DNA from: JACVRW01 sp963757815
GTDB taxonomy: Bacteria > Actinomycetota > Thermoleophilia > Solirubrobacterales > Thermoleophilaceae
Assembly (NCBI GenBank): GCA_963757815.1
Contig: CAVWSN010000035.1
Span: 310,001 to 374,000, forward strand
Direction of reading: 5' to 3'
Length of the DNA stretch: 64,000 bases
A program made the position numbers and the translations under genes. Shown in pieces: positions 1-8,960 of the stretch. Below the pieces are notes generated by a model. It worked only from the letters and a program-made list of their open reading frames with translations, was not told the origin of the DNA and ran no database searches. Within the stretch, counting starts at the first letter, position 1; every line of letters begins with the position of its first letter.

Positions 1-482
1 AGCTCGCGGGCGTTGCCGCTGGCGTCGCGGTGGACGGCGACCAGCCCGGGCACGCCGTTCCCCTCGACGAACTGCCGGCGCACGAGGTGACCTGGACTCT
101 TGGGGGCCGCCATGCCGATATCGACCTCGGGACCCGGGTCGATCTGCCCGAAGTGGACCGAGAAGCCGTGGGCGAACATGAGCAGGTTGCCGGGCGCGAT
201 TCCATCGCGGATCTCGGCCTCCCAGACGTCGGCCTGCTTCTCGTCGGGGAGCAGGATCATCACGACGTCGCCCTCGCTCGCGGCCTCCGCGATCGGGAGC
301 ACACGGAGACCGTCTGACTTCGCCTTCTCGACCGAGGACGAGTCCTCGCGCAGACCCACGAGCACCTCAACCCCGGAGTCCTTCAGGTTGAGGGCGTGAG
401 CGTGACCCTGGGAGCCGTACCCGAGGATGGCCACGGTCTTCCCGTCGAGCTTCGAGAGATCGGCGTCCTTGTCGTAGATCAT
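1..482 (-). CDS. ilvC: Ketol-acid reductoisomerase, N-terminal part (cut by window edge)
   Basis: This is the N-terminal ~160 residues of acetohydroxy-acid isomeroreductase, which converts acetolactate or acetohydroxybutyrate to the dihydroxy acids in valine, leucine and isoleucine synthesis, using NADPH. The start is ATG at 482. The Rossmann motif GYGSQG lies at residues 21-26, followed by HAHALNLKDSG; LLPDEKQ and FAHGFSVHFG follow, all typical of class I KARI. The catalytic C-terminal knotted domain lies outside the window. It starts only 12 bp after the menE stop on the same strand, so it is probably co-transcribed with menE and not with ilvBH, which lie 8 kb away beyond the menaquinone genes. 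Identity is secure; only the extent is unknown. Confidence 0.95.
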   Translation of the reverse strand, partial: MIYDKDADLSKLDGKTVAILGYGSQGHAHALNLKDSGVEVLVGLREDSSSVEKAKSDGLRVLPIAEAASEGDVVMILLPDEKQADVWEAEIRDGIAPGNLLMFAHGFSVHFGQIDPGPEVDIGMAAPKSPGHLVRRQFVEGNGVPGLVAVHRDASGNARE

Positions 483-494
483 GGGCGGGAGACT

Positions 495-1772
495 CTAGTC
501 GAGCCCGAGCCGGTCGCGCTGCAGCTTTCCCGCGGCGTTTCGGGGCAGCGAGGGGACGACCACGATCCGCTTCGGCACCTTGTGCGGGGCCAGGCGGCCG
601 CGGGCCCAGTCACGCAGAGCCGCGGGGCTGACCTCGCCGCCGAGGACGACGTACGCCGTTATCGCCTCACCCCACTCCGGGTCGGCGAGCCCGGTCACGC
701 CCGCGTCGACGACGGCGGGATGGCCGAGCAGCGCCTCCTCGACCTCGGCGGGCGCCACGTTCTCGCCGCCGGTCACGATGATCTCCTTGACGCGCCCCTC
801 CACGTGCAGCCGCCCGTTCTCGTCGAGCCGGCCGCGGTCGCCGGTGTGGAGCCAGCCGTCGGCGGCGAGCGCGCCGCGGGCGACCATCGGGCCGCGCACG
901 AGGATCTCGCCCGCCTCGCCTATGCGGAGCTCCACGCCCGGCAGCGGCCGGCCCGAGCGCTCTCCCGGCGGCGCGGTCACGATCTGCGAGGCGGTCTCCG
1001 TCATGCCGTAGGTCGGGCAGACCGGAAGACCGAGCGCGAGCGCCCAGTCGAGCAGCTCGGAGGGGATCGGCCCGCCGCCCAGCAGCGCCGCCCGCAGGCC
1101 CGGCGCCCGCCGCAGCCCGGCCTCCCGCAGCCGCGCCAGCATCGTCGGGACGAACGACGCCAGCGTGATCTCGCCCGCCTCGAGCGAGTCACGCACACGC
1201 GCGGCGTCGAAGCGGCCGTGGAGGACCGCAGTGGTCCCGTAGATCGCCGAGCGCAGAAGCACCGCGAGGCCACCCACGTGGAAGAGCGGCAGCACGCCGA
1301 GCCAGCGGTCCTCCGCAACAGTCCCCAGATTCTCGGCGGAGGCCAGCGCGCTCGCGTGATGGTTGCCGTAGCTCAGCTCCACCGCCTTCGGCCGGCCGCT
1401 CGTGCCGGACGTGTGGATAACGGTGTGGACGGCATCGGGGTCCACCGTGTCGAGGAGCGGAACGTCCGCCTCGTCGCCCTCGACCGGACCGGTCACCGTC
1501 AACACCGCATCGACGCGCACGGGGTCGGCCGGGTTGAGCGGCACGAGCACGGCCCCGAGCCGCGGCAGGGCATGCAGCAGCTCCGCGAACGCGAGCCCCG
1601 CCGGAAGCGTCGTGGCAACGCGGTCGCCCAGTCCAACGCCGCGGCCGGCGAGCCGCCTCGCCACGCGGCTCGCGGCCGCGTCGAGCTCGGCGTAGGACAC
1701 CTCCCTCCCCTCCACGACCAGGGCGGGATGGCCGGGCCGTTCGCCCGCCGCCTTGGTCAGCCACTCGTGCAC
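495..1772 (-). CDS. menE: o-Succinylbenzoate-CoA ligase (menaquinone synthesis)
   Basis: An acyl-CoA synthetase of the ANL superfamily, 425 aa, expected to activate o-succinylbenzoate with ATP and CoA. Motifs in order: the AMP-binding loop HTSGTSGRPK (about residues 120-129), YGMTETAS, GWLHTGDRG, KEIIVTGGEN, and the C-terminal PRNAAGKLQRDRL carrying the adenylation lysine. GTG 1772 is chosen because homology begins there (HEWLTKAAGERPGHPAL); a much longer open frame upstream runs antisense to menB and is spurious. It is divergent from menB with a 36-bp gap. MenE rather than another ligase is inferred from the surrounding men genes and the short N-terminus. Confidence 0.93.
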   Translation of the reverse strand: MHEWLTKAAGERPGHPALVVEGREVSYAELDAAASRVARRLAGRGVGLGDRVATTLPAGLAFAELLHALPRLGAVLVPLNPADPVRVDAVLTVTGPVEGDEADVPLLDTVDPDAVHTVIHTSGTSGRPKAVELSYGNHHASALASAENLGTVAEDRWLGVLPLFHVGGLAVLLRSAIYGTTAVLHGRFDAARVRDSLEAGEITLASFVPTMLARLREAGLRRAPGLRAALLGGGPIPSELLDWALALGLPVCPTYGMTETASQIVTAPPGERSGRPLPGVELRIGEAGEILVRGPMVARGALAADGWLHTGDRGRLDENGRLHVEGRVKEIIVTGGENVAPAEVEEALLGHPAVVDAGVTGLADPEWGEAITAYVVLGGEVSPAALRDWARGRLAPHKVPKRIVVVPSLPRNAAGKLQRDRLGLD

Positions 1773-1808
1773 GAGCGGCAGCGTACGAGGACTATCGTTC
1801 CGGCGCGA

Positions 1809-2663
1809 ATGGCCACCGAGCAGTCGAACCGGACGATTCGGCCCGCCGCCGACTGGCGGCCGGCCGGCGACTACGAGGACATCCGCTACGAGCTCGCCGA
1901 CGGGATCGCGAAGATCACGATCGACCGCCCCGAGGTCCGCAACGCGTTCCGTCCGGAGACGCTGATCGAGATCTCGGACGCTCTCGAGCGCGCCCGCGAG
2001 GACACGTCCGTGGGCGTGGTCATCCTCACCGGCGAGGGGCCGCTCGCGTTCTGCTCCGGCGGTGACCAGCGCGTCCGCGGTGACACTGGCTACGTCGCGA
2101 GCGGCGCGGCGGTCGGCCGCTTTCACGTGACCGACCTCCACGTGCAGATGCGCCGGCTGCCCAAGCCGATCGTCGCGATGGTGGCCGGCTATGCCGTCGG
2201 GGGCGGTCAGGTGCTGCACGTGGTCTGCGACCTGACGATCGCGGCGGACAACGCGCGCTTTGGCCAGACCGGGCCGAAGGTGGGCAGCTTCGACGGTGGC
2301 TTCGGCGCCGGCCTGCTCGCCAACCTCGTCGGGCCCAAGAAGGCCAAGGAGATCTGGTTCCTCTGCCGCCAGTACTCCGCCGAGGAGGCGCTCGACATGG
2401 GGCTCGTCAACCGGGTGGTCCCGCTCGAGGAGCTCGAGGAGGAGACGGTGGCGTGGTGCCGCGAGATGCTCGCCCTCTCGCCCTTCTCGCTGCGCCTCCT
2501 GAAGGCCAGCTTCAACGCCGCCGAGGACGGGCTCGCCGGCATCCAGCAGCTCGCCCATGACGCCAATCTCCTCTTCTATGGGTCGGAGGAGGCGCAGGAG
2601 GGTCGCGACGCCTACAGGGAGAAGCGGCGGCCGAACTTTGCCAAGTTCCCCAAGCGGCCTTGA
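1809..2663 (+). CDS. menB: 1,4-Dihydroxy-2-naphthoyl-CoA synthase
   Basis: A crotonase-fold enzyme, 284 aa, that cyclises o-succinylbenzoyl-CoA to dihydroxynaphthoyl-CoA. Visible motifs are FCSGGDQRVRG (CoA/oxyanion region), AGYAVGGGQVLH, and QTGPKVGSFDGGFG, the MenB signature with the active-site Ser-Asp. The C-terminus EKRRPNFAKFPKRP is the usual MenB tail. The start ATG 1809 fits homology (about 20 residues before YEDIRYE); the frame extends far upstream only as antisense of menE. Its TGA overlaps the TTG start of menA, so menB, menA and menC form one translationally coupled unit. Confidence 0.96.
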   Translation: MATEQSNRTIRPAADWRPAGDYEDIRYELADGIAKITIDRPEVRNAFRPETLIEISDALERAREDTSVGVVILTGEGPLAFCSGGDQRVRGDTGYVASGAAVGRFHVTDLHVQMRRLPKPIVAMVAGYAVGGGQVLHVVCDLTIAADNARFGQTGPKVGSFDGGFGAGLLANLVGPKKAKEIWFLCRQYSAEEALDMGLVNRVVPLEELEEETVAWCREMLALSPFSLRLLKASFNAAEDGLAGIQQLAHDANLLFYGSEEAQEGRDAYREKRRPNFAKFPKRP

Positions 2664-3535
2664 GCCACCTGCGCCTCTGGCTGCTTGCGGCGCGGCCGCG
2701 AACGCTGCCCGCCGCCATTGCGCCGGTGCTCGTGGGCACCGCGCTCGCCGGCTCGGAGGACGTCTTCCGAGCGCTGCCGTTCGTGGCCGCGCTGATCGGA
2801 AGCGTCTTCATCCAGATCGGCACGAACCTCTCCAATGACTACTCCGACGCCCGCCGCGGAGCGGACACCGAGGATCGGCTGGGGCCGGTGCGCGTGACAG
2901 CCGGCGGGCTCATGCCGCCGCGGCGCGTCCTGATCGGGACCTACGTGGCCTTCGGCGTGGCCGTGGCGGCCGGCCTGTACCTGGCGGCGGTCGCCGGTTG
3001 GGAGCTGCTCGTGGTGGGCGCGGCGTCGATTCTCGCGGGCGTCCTCTACACGGGTGGCCCGCGGCCGTACGGCTACGAGGGTCTCGGGGAGCTGTTCGTG
3101 TTCCTGTTCTTCGGGATCGTGGCCGTGGCCGGCTCGTACTTCGTCCAAACCGAGGAGCTGCGCTGGGAGGCGTTCGCGCTCGCCGTGCCGGTGGGGCTGC
3201 TCGCCTCGGCGATCCTCGTGGTCAACAACATCCGCGACATCGAGACGGACAGGCGCGCGGGCAAGCGCACGCTCGCCGTCAAGCTGGGCCGCGAGAACGC
3301 GCGGACGCTGTTCGCGGCCATGGTCGTGGTCGCCTTTCTGGTCCCGCCGCTGCTCGTCCCTGCCCTGTCGGCGTGGGTGCTCCTTCCCCTGGCGGCGCTT
3401 CCGCTCGCCCCGCCGCTCGTGCGGACCGTCGCCACGCGCACGGACGGGCCTGCGCTGAACGGGGCGCTCGCCGGCACCGGCCGCCTGCTCGCCGTCTACT
3501 CGCTGCTCCTCGCCGGCGGGGTGCTGCTGTCGTGA
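2660..3535 (+). CDS. menA: 1,4-Dihydroxy-2-naphthoate polyprenyltransferase
   Basis: A UbiA-family integral membrane prenyltransferase, 291 aa, that attaches the isoprenoid tail to DHNA to give demethylmenaquinone. The two Asp-rich motifs are NDYSDARRGADTED and DIETDRRAGKRTLAV, and the N-terminal WLLAARPRTLPAAIAPV is a classic MenA opening. Eight or nine hydrophobic helices are visible. The start is TTG 2660 inside the menB stop (TTGA), and the stop is shared with the menC GTG (GTGA), giving tight coupling on both sides. Confidence 0.95.
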   Translation: MSHLRLWLLAARPRTLPAAIAPVLVGTALAGSEDVFRALPFVAALIGSVFIQIGTNLSNDYSDARRGADTEDRLGPVRVTAGGLMPPRRVLIGTYVAFGVAVAAGLYLAAVAGWELLVVGAASILAGVLYTGGPRPYGYEGLGELFVFLFFGIVAVAGSYFVQTEELRWEAFALAVPVGLLASAILVVNNIRDIETDRRAGKRTLAVKLGRENARTLFAAMVVVAFLVPPLLVPALSAWVLLPLAALPLAPPLVRTVATRTDGPALNGALAGTGRLLAVYSLLLAGGVLLS

Positions 3536-4545
3536 GCGCCGGCCGCTCGCTGCTGCGCCTGTCGATCCCACTCAAGCGGCCGTTCGTGACCGCGGGCGGT
3601 GTGGTGACGGCGCGGGAGCTCGTGCTGCTGCGGGTCCGGTCGAGCGACGGCCACGTCGGCTTCGGCGAGGCCGCTCCCTTCGAGCCCTACGACGGGGTGC
3701 CAATAGAGCGGGCGGTGGCGGCGCTGACCGGGGCCGGCGGGCGCAGGCCCGCGCAGGCGCGCGCAGCCGAGGAGATCGCGCGGCTCGACCTGCGCGCCCG
3801 GCAGGACGAGCGTCCGCTCGCCGAGCCCGTGAAGGACTCGCTGCCCGTGAACATGACGCTGGCGGCGGGACCCCCCGGCGAGGTCGCGGAGCGGGCCCGC
3901 GAGGGGGTGCGCGACGGCTACGCGTGCTTCAAGCTCAAGGTCGGGCTCCCCGACGACGCCGACCGGGTGGCCGCGGTCCGCGAGGCGGTTGGACCCTGGC
4001 CCGCACTGCGGGTCGACGCCAACGGTGGCTGGTCGGTGAACGAGGCGGTGCGGGCGATCCGCGCGATCGAGGACCACGACCTCGAGTTCGTCGAGCAGCC
4101 CTGCCGCAGCTTGCGTGAGCTCGCCGAGGTGCGCCAGCGTGTCTCGACTCCTATCGCGGCGGACGAGTCCGTGAGCTCGATGCGCGAGCTGCGGCGCGCG
4201 CTCGACCTGGAGGCCTGCGACGTCGTCAACGTGAAGCTCGCCGGCGCCGGCGGCTTCAACGCGGCTCGCGAGCTGCTGCGCGAGGCGCGTGCGCACGGGC
4301 TCGACGCCTTCCTGTCGAGCACCCTCGACGGCCCCTGGGGGATCGCCGCCGCGCTGCAGCTCGCCGCCTCCGAAGGGCTTTCGCTCGCGTGCGGCCTTGC
4401 GACGCTCGAGCTCTTCGACGCCCGGATCGCCCGGGCGCTCCCCCCTCCGCGGCGCGGCACGCTCGCCGTGCCCACCGGCCCCGGCCTCGGGGTCCAGGTG
4501 GACCAGGCCGCGCTCGACGAGGTGACCGCCGAGGTCGTGATCTGA
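3532..4545 (+). CDS. menC: o-Succinylbenzoate synthase
   Basis: An enolase-superfamily dehydratase, 337 aa, converting SHCHC to o-succinylbenzoate. Residues seen: the KLKVG catalytic lysine strand, metal ligands in RVDANGGW, FVEQP and AADES, and the second-half lysine in VNVKLAGAGG. GTG 3532 overlaps the menA stop. It ends 6 bp before the convergent menH stop. Muconate-cycloisomerase or dipeptide-epimerase paralogues share these motifs, but the men neighbourhood settles the assignment. Confidence 0.93.
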   Translation: MSAGRSLLRLSIPLKRPFVTAGGVVTARELVLLRVRSSDGHVGFGEAAPFEPYDGVPIERAVAALTGAGGRRPAQARAAEEIARLDLRARQDERPLAEPVKDSLPVNMTLAAGPPGEVAERAREGVRDGYACFKLKVGLPDDADRVAAVREAVGPWPALRVDANGGWSVNEAVRAIRAIEDHDLEFVEQPCRSLRELAEVRQRVSTPIAADESVSSMRELRRALDLEACDVVNVKLAGAGGFNAARELLREARAHGLDAFLSSTLDGPWGIAAALQLAASEGLSLACGLATLELFDARIARALPPPRRGTLAVPTGPGLGVQVDQAALDEVTAEVVI

Positions 4546-4551
4546 TCGGCC

Positions 4552-5247
4552 TCAGGCCAGTTCGTCAAGGAGGGATTCAATGAGGCCGGCGACCTCGTCC
4601 GGCCGCTGGAGATGCGCCGCGTGCCCGGCGCCCTCGACGATCTCCGCGCGACCGTGGCGCGCCGTGTCCGCGATGCGCTTGGCCGCCCGGACGTAGCCCT
4701 CGTCGCGCGACCCGGCGATCGCGAGCAGCGGCAGCTCGAAGTAGAGGAGCTCGTGCCAGACCGGCTCGAGCACACCCTGGCCGGCCGTTCGCATGAGCAT
4801 CGCCAGGTCCTCCGGGCGCTGCGCCAGGCGACCGGGCCGCTGCTCCTCGATCAGCTTCTCCGACTGGTCCGCGAACAGCGGTTGGCGCTCCCAAACCCCG
4901 ACGATGTCCTCGATCGGCGCGGCCTCCATCCACGCCGCAAGCCGCTCGTCGGCCTCGGCGCGGACGCTCCGCAGCGAGGGCTCGTCGATGCCCGCGGTGG
5001 CGCCCACCGTGACCACGCCCAGGTAGTGCCCGGGCTCGCGCAGCGCCGCCCGCAGCGCAAGTCGCCCGCCGAGCGAATAGCCGGCCAGTACCCGGCCGCC
5101 GCCGGCCTCCCGGATCTCCGCGAGGCGGCCCTCGAAGCTGTTCTCGCTGTGATCGAGGAGGACGCTCGGATAGCGTTCCGGGAGGAGCTCCGCGACGGGC
5201 CGCCAGGCGTCCCCACGCTGCATGAAGCCCGGGATGAAGAGCACCAT
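4552..5247 (-). CDS. menH: SHCHC synthase-type alpha/beta hydrolase
   Basis: An alpha/beta hydrolase, 231 aa, with the nucleophile elbow GYSLGGRLALR (Ser at about residue 78), an acidic position near AGSRDEGY and the histidine in GAGHAAHLQRP. The family role is 2,4-elimination of pyruvate from the MenD product. ATG 5247 is preceded by a good AGGAG site three bases away. It lies antiparallel between menC and menD, with its start codon only 9 bp from the menD start, so the menBAC-menD transcript would cross it in antisense. General esterase function cannot be excluded from sequence alone, but the position supports MenH. Confidence 0.85.
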   Translation of the reverse strand: MVLFIPGFMQRGDAWRPVAELLPERYPSVLLDHSENSFEGRLAEIREAGGGRVLAGYSLGGRLALRAALREPGHYLGVVTVGATAGIDEPSLRSVRAEADERLAAWMEAAPIEDIVGVWERQPLFADQSEKLIEEQRPGRLAQRPEDLAMLMRTAGQGVLEPVWHELLYFELPLLAIAGSRDEGYVRAAKRIADTARHGRAEIVEGAGHAAHLQRPDEVAGLIESLLDELA

Positions 5248-5256
5248 CGCTCCTGA

Positions 5257-6905
5257 ATGATCCCGATCAACCGCACCTACGCGCCGCTCCAGGTCCTGGT
5301 GGACGAGCTCCAGCGCTGCGGCATGCGCCACGCGGTCACCTCGCCCGGCTCGCGCAACGCCCCGATCGCGCTCACGCTTGCCGCGGCCCCCGGCATCGAG
5401 GCCGCGTCGGTCATCGACGAGCGCTCGGCGGGCTTCGTCGCGCTCGGGATGGCGAAGGCGAGCGGGCGCCCGGTGGCCGTGACGTGCACGTCCGGCACCG
5501 CGGCCGCCAACCTGCATCCCGCCATCGTCGAGGCCTGGGAGGCGCGCGTGCCTCTGATCGTGCTGACCGCCGACCGGCCCCCCGAGCTGCGCGACGTGGG
5601 CGCCGGACAGGCGATCGACCAGATCGGCCTGTACGGCTCGAGCGTCAAGTGGTTCGTCGAGGTCGGCAGCCACGAGCCGGGGCGCGACACCGCGGTCCAC
5701 CATCGCGCGCTCGGCTGCCGGGCCTACTGGACGGCGGCCGGCGGCCGGCCCGGGCCGGTCCACCTGAACTTCCCGCTGCGCGAGCCACTCGCCCCGGTGC
5801 CCGAGGATCTCACCACGGAGGACTGGGCCGGACGGCCGTCCGGACGGCCGTGGACCGAGCTGCGCGAACACGCGAGCGCCCCGCACGCCGATGACGTTCA
5901 CGAGCTCGCTGCGCGTATGGCGGCCAGCGGGCGGGGCGCGATCGTCTGCGGCCCGGGCACCGAGGAGGTCGCCGAGCCGGCCGCACGCCTCGCGGCCGCG
6001 ACCGGCTGGCCGCTGCTCGCCGAGCCCACGTCGGGCGTCCGCTGCGGCGAGCACGACCGCTCGCACGTGGTCGCCCACTACGACGTGCTGCTGCGAGTTA
6101 GGCGCTTCGCGGCCGCGCACGCTCCGGAGCTGGTGCTGCGCGTGGGCGACACGCCGACGCTCGAAGCCGCTCCGGGAATGGCTCGCGGGCGTCCCCCAGG
6201 TGCTCCTCGACCCGCACGCCGCCTGGCACGATCCGACGCGCCGCGCCGAGCTGATCCTGGCGTCTGCCGCGGCGCCGACCCTCGACGCGCTCGCGTCGGC
6301 GATCGAGGTGCGCACCGCGCGAGCGCGATCCGGACTGGCTCTCGTCCTGGCGGGCCGCCGATGCACTCGTTCCTCCGGCGCTGGCCGAGTCGCCCGATCC
6401 GTTCGAGCCGAAGCTGATCGCGGCTCTCGAGCCCGAGCTTCCGGACGACGCGCTCGTCTGGATCAGCTCCTCGATGCCGATCCGCGACGTCGAGGCCTAC
6501 TTTCCGCAGTCGGAGAAGCGCATCCGGCTGCTCGCCAACCGCGGAGCCAACGGGATCGACGGCGTCGTGTCCTCGGCCCTGGGCGCCGCGATCGCGAGCG
6601 GACGGCGGACCTGGGTCCTGATCGGGGAGCTTGCCCTGCAGCACGATGCCGGCGGCCTGCTCGCCGCCCGCCGGGCCGGGGTTCCGCTCGAGATCGTCTG
6701 CTTCGACAACGGGGGCGGGGCGATCTTCGACTTCCTGCCGGTTGCGGAGCACGCCGAGCCCGGCGCCTACGAGCAGCACATCGCGACTCCGACCACCACC
6801 GACCTGGCGGCGCTCGCGCCGGGACTCAGGGTATTCCGGACCGAGCGCGCGACGAACGTGGCACTCCACCGGGAGGTGGTGGAACGCGTGGCCGCCCGGC
6901 TGTAA
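5257..6905 (+). CDS. menD: SEPHCHC synthase MenD, with two apparent frameshifts
   Basis: A thiamine-diphosphate enzyme that adds alpha-ketoglutarate-derived succinic semialdehyde to isochorismate. Motifs are TSPGSRNAPIAL, CTSGTAAANLHPA, the middle domain IVCGPGTEE, NRGANGIDG, and the ThDP-binding GELALQHDAGG with CFDNGGGAIFDFLP. The protein is open in frame 1 to about 6160, continues in frame 2 (PLREWLAGVPQVLLDPH) to about 6320, then in frame 3 to 6905. Each step is a +1 insertion; removing one base near 6163 and one near 6320 restores about 548 residues, the normal MenD size. It is probably a consensus error because all other men genes are intact. The usual Asp of the ThDP motif (GDL) is Glu here. 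Confidence 0.88.
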
Positions 6906-6915
6906 GCAGGCGCCG

Positions 6916-8346
6916 TCAGGAGAGGAGCGGCAGCAGCGCCTCGAGCTTGACCTCGGTCTCGGCGAGCTCCTCGGCGGGCACCGAGTCGCGGACGATCCCG
7001 CAGCCCGCGTACAGGTGGGCCACCGGCCCGCGCAGTAGCGCGCAGCGGAGCGCCACGCAGAACTCGCCGTCCTCCGCCAGGTCGGTCCAGCCGACGGCAC
7101 CGGCGTACCAGCCGCGGTCGAAGCCCTCGAGCGCCGGGATCAGCGGCAGCGCCCGCTCGCGCGGCTCGCCCCCCACCGCCGGGGTCGGCAGCAGCATGCC
7201 CGCCAGCTCCACGGTGGGCACGGGATCGGCGAGCTGCGCCCGGATCGGCGTCGCCAGGTGCTGCACGTTGTGCACCTTGACGAGCACGGGCTCGTCCGAG
7301 GCGGCCACCCACAGGCTCACCGGGGCGAGCGTCCGCGCGATCCTCCGCTCGACGATCTCCTGCTCCTCGCGGTTCTTCGAGCTCTGCTGGAGCTGCTCGC
7401 CGAGGTGGTCGTCGACAGCGGGATCGGCGCTGCGGCGGGCTGTGCCGGCGAGCGCGACCGTCTGGGCGCGCTGGCCGTCACGGCGCACGAGCAGCTCGGG
7501 GCTCGCGCCGAGGAAGGAGACCTCGGGCGTGCCGACGCACCAGCAGTAGCAGCCCGGGAAAACGTCGCGCAGCGCGCCGAACACCGCCGCCGGGTCGTGC
7601 GGCGCGGGCGCATGCGCTCGGACCTCGCGGGCCAGCACGACCTTCTCGAGCTCGCCGCCCCGGATCCGCTCGACCGCCCGCTCGACCGCGTGCTCGTAGT
7701 GCGAGGGCGGGGCGGCGCTCGACACCCGCACGCGCTCCACCGGGTCCGGGTCGAGCAGCGGCATCGCGGCGGGCGCGAGCCCAGCCAGGCGTCCGGCGAG
7801 CGCATCGAGGTCGCTGTCGGCCGACGCGCACACCGTCATGCGCGCCTCTCCGCCCCCGCGCGCAAAGCTGAGCTCCGGCAGCACGAGCGAGGCCGGGGCG
7901 AGCGACGCCCACTCCGGGCTCCAGCCGCCGTCGTTCGCGAACGCGAACCCTCCGACGAACACCGGCCCCGCCCCCGGCGGCCGGGTCGGGTCGCGTGCGG
8001 GATCGTCGGCCACGACGCGGCGGCCGAGCTCGCGCGCCGCTTCGGCCACCCCACTGAAGCGCTCGGGCCCGCGTGCATCGAGAACCGCCGCCTCGCCGAC
8101 GCCCGCCACCGCGTAGCCATCCCGGTCGGGCTGCTCGAAGCAGAAGAAGCGCTCGTCGGGCCGCCGGGCCGCGAGCACGGCGGCCGCGAGGTCGAGCTCA
8201 GCCGGGACGGGAACGGTCAGCGCGGCCACCCAGCCGCGGCCCTGCCTGGCGGCCCTCTCCCTGGCCTCATCCAGGCGCGTCCGCAGCAGGCCGAGCTGCT
8301 CGTCGTCGAGCTCGAAGGGTTGCCGGGGGGCGGTGTGAAGCGCCAC
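6916..8346 (-). CDS. menF: Isochorismate synthase
   Basis: A chorismate-utilising enzyme, 476 aa, making isochorismate as the first committed precursor of menaquinone. Motifs are ELEKVVLAREV with the general-base lysine, FLGASPELLVRRDG, VALAGTARR, SSKNREEQEIVERRI, LLPTPAVGGEPRE, FDRGWYAGAVGW and YAGCGIVRDS. An EntC/DhbC-type siderophore role is possible by family, but the men context and the absence of entA/entB favour MenF. It begins 9 bp after the ilvH stop on the same strand, so it is likely read from the ilvB promoter, and it is convergent with menD (gap about 10 bp). Confidence 0.93.
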   Translation of the reverse strand: MALHTAPRQPFELDDEQLGLLRTRLDEARERAARQGRGWVAALTVPVPAELDLAAAVLAARRPDERFFCFEQPDRDGYAVAGVGEAAVLDARGPERFSGVAEAARELGRRVVADDPARDPTRPPGAGPVFVGGFAFANDGGWSPEWASLAPASLVLPELSFARGGGEARMTVCASADSDLDALAGRLAGLAPAAMPLLDPDPVERVRVSSAAPPSHYEHAVERAVERIRGGELEKVVLAREVRAHAPAPHDPAAVFGALRDVFPGCYCWCVGTPEVSFLGASPELLVRRDGQRAQTVALAGTARRSADPAVDDHLGEQLQQSSKNREEQEIVERRIARTLAPVSLWVAASDEPVLVKVHNVQHLATPIRAQLADPVPTVELAGMLLPTPAVGGEPRERALPLIPALEGFDRGWYAGAVGWTDLAEDGEFCVALRCALLRGPVAHLYAGCGIVRDSVPAEELAETEVKLEALLPLLS

Positions 8347-8355
8347 CCGCTGGGC

Positions 8356-8916
8356 CTAGGTCGCGCTTCGCCCGCGCGCCACGGCGATCTCGCCCGTCCT
8401 GACCATCTCGATCAGGCCGAACGGGCGGACCATCTCCTCGAACGCCTCGATCTTGTCGTCGGTCCCGGTGACCTCCACGGTCACGCTCCGCTTCGACACG
8501 TCCACGACGCCGGCGCGGAAGATCTCCGCGAACTGCATCACCTGTGCGCGCGTCTCACCGTCCTGGCAGGAGATCTTGAACAGCGCCAGCTCGCGCGCCA
8601 CGGTCTCGCCCGGCTCGAGGTCCCGGATCTTGATCACGTTGACGAGCTTGTGGAGCTGCTTGGTCACCTGGTCGATCGGGTGCGCGGCTCCGTCGACGGT
8701 GAGCGTGATGCGCGAGATCGAGGTGTCGTCGGTGGCGCCGACCGCGAGCGAGTCGATGTTGAAGCCGCGGCGGGCAAACAACCCGGCGATGCGTGCGAGC
8801 ACGCCGGGCCTGTTCTCGACGAGGATCGAGAGGACGTGCTTGCGGCCCGTGCGGATGCCGCCGCTCGCCTCCAGGTCCTCGAGCCTGAGAATCTCCTTGG
8901 TTCCGGGCTCGCCCAT
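8356..8916 (-). CDS. ilvH: Acetolactate synthase regulatory subunit
   Basis: The small subunit of acetohydroxyacid synthase, 186 aa. An N-terminal ACT domain (HVLSILVENRPGVLARIAGLFARRG, in two halves either side of residue 45) binds valine for feedback inhibition. It is followed by NIDSLAVG and the C-terminal ALS_ss_C domain (ALFKISCQDGETRAQVMQFAEIF region). ATG 8916 is a standard start. It is unusually separated from ilvB by 128 bp holding a large inverted repeat, and is followed closely by menF. Confidence 0.95.
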   Translation of the reverse strand: MGEPGTKEILRLEDLEASGGIRTGRKHVLSILVENRPGVLARIAGLFARRGFNIDSLAVGATDDTSISRITLTVDGAAHPIDQVTKQLHKLVNVIKIRDLEPGETVARELALFKISCQDGETRAQVMQFAEIFRAGVVDVSKRSVTVEVTGTDDKIEAFEEMVRPFGLIEMVRTGEIAVARGRSAT

Positions 8917-8960
8917 CGCTCAACCCACCTCGGTCGGATAGATCAGCCGCCGAAAACCGA

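Noticed and set aside
396..1808. Long in-frame upstream extension of menB (to 755 codons)
   Set aside because: It runs antisense to menE, is rich in Arg/His/Ala shadow composition, and adds nothing homologous; menB clearly starts at 1809.
6160..6330. Programmed ribosomal frameshifting in menD
   Set aside because: Two shifts with no slippery heptamer or pseudoknot, and the same +1 pattern in a dozen unrelated genes, make a sequence error far more likely.
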